Source: Lantana camara
Taxonomy: Eukaryota > Streptophyta > Magnoliopsida > Lamiales > Verbenaceae
Direction of reading: 5' to 3'
DNA length: 64,000 bases
Assembly (NCBI GenBank): GCA_037501455.1
Contig: CM074856.1
Coordinates: forward strand, 17,629,001 to 17,693,000
The notes beneath the pieces were generated by a model. That model was not told the origin of the DNA and made no database searches. It was given only the letters and a program-made list of their open reading frames with translations. This document shows, one piece after another, positions 57,687 to 64,000 of this stretch. Position 1 is the first letter of the stretch. Every line of letters starts with the position of its first letter. The position numbers were made by a program, and so were the translations under genes.

Positions 57687-58389
57687 GAAGCTTTAGATGG
57701 AGGGAGAGGTGCATGAATAAGTATGTTTAGGGCCCAGGATTAGCCTGTTTAATAGTATGGTCAAATAAGTTTTAGCATAAAATTGTAGTAGTTTGCTCCA
57801 TGATGTTTGGAGTTTTCCTTCTATTGTTGTCTTTTTAGTTTTTGTTATTCTTGCTGCTTCAAATTGTTCCCTCTACACCACTTAAGCTTTTAGCTGCAAA
57901 CTCTTCAGGCCTTTAAATGGACGGGTATTATCCACACTTAATATTAGGCTCAGTGTTTACCCATTATTAAAAGTTGGCCTCAAATTCTACCCAGACCAAT
58001 TACAGGCGCAATGGGTCTGAAAATGGGTAAAAAGCATACCCATTTTATTTTGGCTTGGATTTGGGTCTTACCCAATCATTTTTTTTCTTTATTTTTTGAA
58101 TTATTATTATTATTATTATTATTTGAGAAATGTATTAAATAAAAAGAGAAATTAATTATCTTTAAACATAATCAAATTCACATATTTTTACACATATATA
58201 TAAATATTCTATAAATTATTTATGTTGATTCGTTTTTGGCTCGTTTTACCCGTTTTTCAATTTGTTTGATTCATTGTAGGTCTGTTTTATTCGTTTTTGG
58301 ACTCGTTTGATCAGTTTTGATATGTTTCGCTCAGTTTTGACCCACACGACCTATTTTGGACTCGTTCGACCTGTTTTGGGCTCGTTTAA
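57687..58389. repeat. AT-rich spacer with degenerate tandem repeats
   Basis: Contains an ATT microsatellite (about 58101-58124) and, at 58225-58388, a run of degenerate ~20-30-base units with (C)TCGTTTGA and TTTTGGACTCGTTCGACCTG cores. Such CGTTTGACC runs often lie near the ends of plant DNA transposons, but no element ends could be placed. Confidence 0.5.
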
Positions 58390-58930
58390 AAATGCACGTG
58401 CACTTTTCTAATTATATAATATAAAAAGAGTGTTTTGATTAAATTAAGATAATTTAAAAAAAATCTAATATTATAAGTTTTTTTCACTCAAAACATTGTA
58501 AGGCTTTTGAAATTTAACCAAGTGATGAAACAATCTTAACGATTGGATGACATTAATTATGGCTTTTCTTTAAAATTAACCTTTTACACGGAAACTTTCT
58601 AATTATTCTACTCTATAAGAATCTATCTTCCAAACTTTTTGAAAAAACAAACAGCTGACCAGCAAAATCAACTCATCTCACTTACTTTTGTTTTTAAGCT
58701 AGCTAAATTAATATGAGTTAACAAAACGTTATACTTACACTTTTTTATATCGTATAACTATAAAAGTGCACGTGTATATCATATATAACTAGAAAGGTGC
58801 ACGTGTATTACTTATATAACAAAAAAAGTGCATACGTGTATAGAGAACATCAAACTTCTATTATATGTACAAATAAGAGACATATACCAAAAGACATTAT
58901 GACAGTATACTGGCACTGCCACAATAGATG
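58390..58930 (+). repeat. Divergent first copy of the region-4 repeat
   Basis: Shares ATGCACGTGCACTTTTCTAA, ATTTGAAATTTAACCAA-like and ACTTACTTTTGTTTTTAA-like segments with 59980-60420 and 62740-63180. More diverged than the other two. Confidence 0.5.
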
Positions 58931-58997
58931 GTAATGGTATCAACAGATATTTACAAATGTCAAGCGATGACAATGATTTCTGTTATTACATAAATTA

Positions 58998-59960
58998 ATG
59001 ACTTTTTCAGTCATATTCCATTTACATCATGTCAATAATAGGGATACTGATCTCATCACAATTCATTCATTGGGATCGAAGACGAGTACTGAGGATCGGT
59101 ACAATATTATTGATGAGTGGTGTGTGTTGCATGTTGTGGTTCCCCAATGTATACATGGAGGTTATGGGCTTTCTAATTGTTGGAGTTGGAGTTGGCTTCA
59201 TTTATCATGCAAGTCGGGATTAAAATTATTTTCTTATTTAATCATTATTAATTGGGTAAATGATATTTACTATCCTGGAGATTAGGTGAAATTACAAATG
59301 AGTCTATCAAGTTCGATAAGTTATGATATAATCCGAGACATTTATAATAAATGTAAAAGTTTCCAAAAGTACCATGAGTTTTTTATAAATGTCGGTGTCT
59401 ATACTTAATTTATTGACCTCGATAATTCACATTTGACTGTTTTTAACTAAACACAAGTTGTAATTTTCTTATGATACAATTAATTCCAATCATATGTAAG
59501 TAGTTAATTCTAAAAGAGAATCGAATGGAGATATTTACTTTAAGTTTTTTTTATTTGTTTTTTTTATCATGTGTTTAAAGGTTTATCTCAAATTGTTTTT
59601 TCATTTGAGTCCAAACAGATATCACCATCAAAATCCTCACCATGCTACCATCTCTATTGTGTTGATACCTGTACATGCAGCTCGAATTGACCTTGTAATG
59701 GGACATCGTGGTTGGTTCGACTCACCATTTTCAAAAGAGTGCTACAATATTGGGCCGACTTACACACATTGCCTCAGTTTGTTCGTCACTTTAGTGGCAA
59801 ACAACATATTTCTTCATTTATTGTGCTTGTTCAGTTAGTGGATGTTTTACCTATTTGTCGAATGAACCATTTCTATTATGGTTTTCACCTTTTTCTTCGT
59901 TCCCGAAACCACGGGTACAACACAACTTGCATTGGGGAGAAAAGTTTTGCTCATACAACA
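58998..59960 (+). pseudogene. Sugar transport protein (STP, major facilitator) fragment
   Basis: 59029-59223 encodes a segment like transmembrane helices 2-3 of plant H+/monosaccharide symporters: DRRRVLRIGTILLMSG, then MGFLIVGVGVGF, matching the GR...LIIGR..LGVGVGF layout. Near 59877 another frame gives MVFTFFFVPETTG, the last helix and PETKG-type motif of STPs. Everything between the two ends of the transporter is missing or unrecognisable, with stops and frameshifts. A second, separate copy of the C-terminal segment lies at 62560-62705. Confidence 0.6.
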
Positions 59961-61270
59961 AAATCAAACCCATTTCACCTTCTTTTGTTTTTAACCTACC
60001 TAAATTAATACGAGTTAACAACACACACACTTTAGAAATACACGTGCATTTTTCTAGTTATATGATATATAAAGGGACATTTGACAATTAGATAATTTTA
60101 ATCAAATCTAAGATTATAAGGCATTTGAAATTTAACTAAATGATAAAATGATTTTAATGATTGAATGAGATTAATTATGATTTTTTTAAAAAAATTAACA
60201 TTTTACGCGTGCACTTTTCTAATTATTCTTCCGCATAGGAATTTACTGAATATTTTTAAAATTTCTAGGATATACAAACAAGTGCACAACAAAATCAACT
60301 CCAATTCACCTACTTCTGTCTTTAACCTACAAAAATTAATATGAGTTAACAACATATGCACTTTAGAAACACACGTGTATATTAACTAGAGTATTGCACG
60401 TGTATAACTAGAAAAGTGCACGTACAAAAATTTAATTTTTAAAAATAATATTTAGTGTCGTAGGATCATTAAACAAGTTTCATCATTTAGTAAAATTTCG
60501 AAAGTCTTATAGTCATAGATTTGGTTAATGTTATCTAATTATGTCAAAAGCTCTATTCATGTATTGTATAACAAGAAAACTGCACCTATATTGTAAGTAT
60601 AACAAGAAAAATACACGTGTATAATATTAAATTTGTTGAAAATTATCTTAATTGAGTCAAAAATATTTTGTCTATATTATATGACTGGAAAAGTGCATAC
60701 ATGTGCTATATGTAATCATTCTCGCCTCCACACTCTTCTTTTCATGATTTGTCGAGTTATCCCCGATATTATTAAAATAAATAGCAACGTGAAACACATC
60801 ACGAGCATACAAAGTGTGGCATAGAATAAAACATTTGATCTCTCAACGCACAAAGTACATGCATGAAGAGTTGATTTCCCGGGAAAGTAGCAAGAAATAA
60901 TATGCTGAAATATTTAAATGGGTTTACATATTCATAACATTTTTTTAGAAACACGTGAACTTATGAACATAACATGCTATCAAACTTCTAAACTTAATTT
61001 GTACCAAAAATAAAAAAATAAAAAAATTGTAAACTTAATCAAACGACCTTATTAACTAATGCTTAGGATCTTATTATAATTGTCACTTTATATTTTGTCG
61101 TTTATTGGTTAATCCTAATATTTATAATCTTATCCGCATTGGCATTAGAATTTTGTTTCAAAGAGGGCAAATAAATCATATATTTTTATTAGTATAACTT
61201 CAACTTTACTTTAGGATCTGATAAGTTTCAATCATTTTATATTAGCTTTTTATAACCTTTTCGAAAATAA
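59837..61270 (+). repeat. Direct duplication, first copy (~2.77 kb period)
   Basis: The sequence recurs in the same order at 62600-64000. Landmarks are TAACACAACTTGCATT-like, CATGATTTGTCGAGTTATCC (60743; 63529 with one change) and GCATGAAGAGTTGATT (60860; 63650). The offset is 2763-2790 bases. The unit starts within the STP C-terminal exon. Confidence 0.85.
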
Positions 61271-62008
61271 CTTATAAGACCACCATAACCTCTATAAGTC
61301 AGTTAAAATTTTCAAAATTTTAAACCGTAGTCTTGTGTTGGATTCTCCAGTTAGATATGATGAGTTAAAATAAATTTGTATCGACTTATGTTCTATTGTC
61401 CAGTTAACATAAAAACCTAATTAGTAGACAGTCGAAAGATGATGAAAGAAGCCTCTATAAAGTAAAGGCAAAGCTATTTATATGACTAATATTATCATTG
61501 AAACTTAATTTATTGACTAATATTATCTCTAAAATTTGATTTATTTGATGTGTTGCAAAACTCATGAGAAATTTACTTCTATTTAATCTGCTTTGTTATT
61601 ATATGAAGATGTTCATAGCAAGTCATGATCGGAAATGGTTGTCACCAAACCACTGTGACTCACATTCTCCTAAATTTTCAGGAATAAGATTTCAAACAGC
61701 GCAAAACCTCAACAGACAACGTGAATATTCAAAATGTTTTGGTGAGAAATACATATGCTGCTCTTAAATTCAATTTTTAGTATATTCAAACATAATTAAA
61801 TTAATATTGCCAAATTTCCATAGGATCATTGTCAGCGTCCCACTCTTATTATTTTTTGGAGGTTGCTATTTGTTCGCTTGATTACTAGAGCAAATCTCGG
61901 CCCAGGCCTGACCCCCGCTCCCATTGGCTCATCAGGTAAATAACTATCTTTATTAAGATATTAAATTACAATATTCATATGTTAGTTTAACTATTTTGTC
62001 ATGCTATA
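61271..62008. other. AT-rich spacer inside the duplicated unit
   Basis: No gene recognised. 61810-61935 is locally GC-richer and open in one frame (RLITRANLGPGLTPAPIGSS) up to a GTAAAT donor-like site, which could join to the ORF at 62009. Not a known family. Confidence 0.35.
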
Positions 62009-62197
62009 GTGATAGAGAATCAAGATTCATCGGCGCGGACGAGTTCACCACCACATAGCCAACAACCCGACGTAATCCATGAGATTGAGGAGGTGGTGGA
62101 AGCGGAAGAAGAAAGCCCTAGTGCTAACTCGTCACGTTCGGTGACATCCACAGATCCAGAAGTATCCAGGGAGTCAATCAGGCTAGGAAACCACTAA
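62009..62197 (+). other. Unrecognised short ORF, acidic and Ser-rich
   Basis: Encodes a Ser/Glu-rich low-complexity tail (VIHEIEEVVEAEEESPSANS) preceded by an acceptor-like TATAG. With the open stretch ending near 61935 it could be the last exon of a gene or gene fragment. No family recognised and no function proposed. Confidence 0.25.
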
Positions 62198-62559
62198 TTA
62201 ATAGTTTAAATGGCTAAATTGTATAAAAATAATGGATTTATTGTTATCCTTTGGAAGGTGTAGAAAAAGGAGCTGGTATTGTTGTTAATAATAGTCCGCT
62301 AAAAACATCCTCGTCCGTCCTATTCTTGGAACAAGCAATGCCCCAAATTGACATACTTATCACAGTAAGGAACGCTTTGTCCTTCATATAACTGATGGAT
62401 TCGAATAAAACCGAGCCAAAAAAGATTATGAAGTCCACTCTATATGGACTCACTGAAGTGCTTACAACTATGCTACCAAAACTCATTCCCCAACCAAATA
62501 TATCAATTGATTTGAATTTTTCAAGCATGCTCTGAGAGTATATAGTTGGAATCACCTAT

Positions 62560-62705
62560 ACGATAGTTACGCACATTGTGCTTGTTGAGAGAGTGAATGT
62601 TTTACCTCTCCAACGGGTGGATCATTTGCATTATGATCTTCACCTTTTTGTTTGTTTACGAAACCACAAGTATAACACAACTTGCATTTGGCAGAAGAGT
62701 TTGGC
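62560..62705 (+). pseudogene. Second STP C-terminal fragment
   Basis: The frame reading IMIFTFLFVYETTSITQLAF aligns with the first copy near 59877 (MVFTFFFVPETTGTTQLAL) and with the last helix of sugar transporters; the Pro of the PET motif is Tyr here. No intact transporter. Confidence 0.5.
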
Positions 62706-64000
62706 ACTTACAACAAATTAAAATCAACACCATTTCACCTCCTTTTGTTTTTAACCTACCGAAATTAATAAGAATTAACTACACATGCACTTTAAAAATA
62801 CACGTGCATTTTTCTAGTTATGTGATATATAAATGGACTTTTGATTTAATTAAATAATTTTAACCAAATCTAAGATTATAAGACATTTGAAATTAAATTA
62901 AGTGATGAAATGATTTTAATGATTGAATGAGATTAATTATTATTTTTTCAAAATTATTATTGTAAGCGTGCACTTTTCTAATTATTCTATCGTATAGGAA
63001 TTTATTGAATACCTTAAAATTTTTCAGAAATACAAACAAGTGCACAACAAAATCAACTCTAATTCACCTAATGCTATACTTAGCCTACAAAAATTGATAC
63101 GAGTTAACAACACGTGCACTTTAGAAACACACGTGTAAAAGGTTAATTTTTAACTGAGTATTGCACGTGTATAACTAGAAAAGTGCTCGTACAAAAGTTT
63201 AATTTTAAAAAAATCATATTTAGTGTCATATGATCATTAAACTAGTTTCATAATTTAGTTAAATTTCGAAAGTTTTATAATCATATATAGATTTGGTTGA
63301 TGTTATCTAATTATGTCAAAAGCTCTATTCATGTATTATATAACAAGAAAACTGCACCTATATTGTAAGTATAACTATAAAAATATACGTGTATTTCTAA
63401 AGTGCACGTGTATAACATTAAATTCGGTGAAAATTATCTAAATTGAGTCAAAAATCTTTTTTCTATATTATATGACTGGAAAAGTGCACGCATGTGCTGT
63501 ATGTAATCATTCTCGCCTCCACTCTCTTCTTTCCATGATTTGTTGAGTTATCCCCGATATTACTAAAATAATGGCAACGTGAATCACATCACGAGCATAC
63601 AAAGTGTGGCATAGAAGAAAACATTTGATTCTCAACGCACATAGTACATGCATGAAGAGTTGATTCCCCGTGAAAGTAGCAAGAAATAATATGCTGAAAT
63701 ATTTAAATGGGTTTACATATTCATAACATTTTTTTTTTGAAACACATGAACTTATGAACATAAAAACTTCTAAGCTTAATTCGTACCAAAAATAAAAAAT
63801 TGTAAGCTTAATCAAACGACCTTATTAACTAATGCTTAGGGTCTTATTATAATTGTCACTTTATATTTTGTTGTTTATTGGTTAATCCTAATATTTATAA
63901 TCTTATCCGCATTGACATTAGAATTTTGTTTTAAAGAGGGCAAATAAATCATATATTTTTATTAGTATAACTTAACTTAACTTTTAGGATCTTATAAGTT
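62600..64000 (+). repeat. Direct duplication, second copy, running off the window
   Basis: Matches 59837 to about 61240 in order with small indels. The last bases of the window (TAGGATCTTATAAGTT) still match the first copy (TAGGATCTGATAAGTT), so the duplication continues beyond 64000. Confidence 0.85.

Noticed and set aside
61564..61767. 67-codon open frame in the duplicated unit
   Set aside because: AT-rich chance frame without recognisable content.

Overview
This is nuclear DNA of a flowering plant, most likely a eudicot. The evidence is a set of intron-rich plant genes (two MCTP proteins, a GFA2-type mitochondrial DnaJ, a FRIENDLY/CLU protein), a plant-type histone H3.1 gene carrying the plant octamer, an nsLTP gene, AT-rich spacers and plant transposon families. 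The genes look asterid-like, but the species cannot be named from this sequence alone. All exon limits below were read by eye from splice sites and family similarity. Region 1 (1-28.8 kb) is gene-dense and conventional: MCTP/FTIP-like gene (+, 670-3057), mitochondrial DnaJ GFA2-like gene (-, 9385-4197, 18 coding exons), QUIRKY-like MCTP (+, 12771-16132, one intron) and FRIENDLY/CLU gene (-, 28076-16691, about 28 coding exons). The spacers hold a Ty3/gypsy LTR relic (about 10.06-10.86 kb) and a tRNA-derived SINE-like scrap. Region 2 (29.3-55.5 kb) is a nested transposon block. A 5.70 kb Mutator-like element (29336-35035, perfect 9-bp target duplication, long degenerate terminal inverted repeats) carries a GRF zinc-finger ORF and a broken four-exon Ulp1-protease gene, with no transposase seen. 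Between those two convergent genes lie two tandem hairpins and a large inverted repeat built of ~43-bp units. A LINE relic (38.06-42.08 kb, minus strand) is split by a ~1.94 kb solo-LTR-like insertion. Next comes a PIF/Harbinger-like element (42079-52917, TTA duplication) that captured intron-containing exons of a GRV2/DNAJC13-type gene. It was then split by a 7,867-bp Ty1-copia element (44700-52566, TAAAG duplication) with two 708-bp LTRs, a disrupted pol and an intact extra ORF after pol. Downstream are an array of short palindromes, a second gypsy LTR relic and a 288-bp MITE. Region 3 (55.5-57.7 kb) holds a canonical replication-type histone H3.1 gene with octamer and TATA box, and a small secreted lipid-transfer-like protein gene. 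Region 4 (57.7-64 kb) is AT-rich and contains degenerate sugar-transporter (STP) exons. These sit within a direct duplication of ~2.77 kb period that runs to the end of the window, plus many copies of a CACGTGCAC...TTTTCTA motif. The strongest candidates for something undescribed are the Mutator-like element with its internal hairpin and inverted-repeat architecture, the Harbinger-like element with captured GRV2 exons, and the young copia element whose pol is broken but whose third ORF is open.
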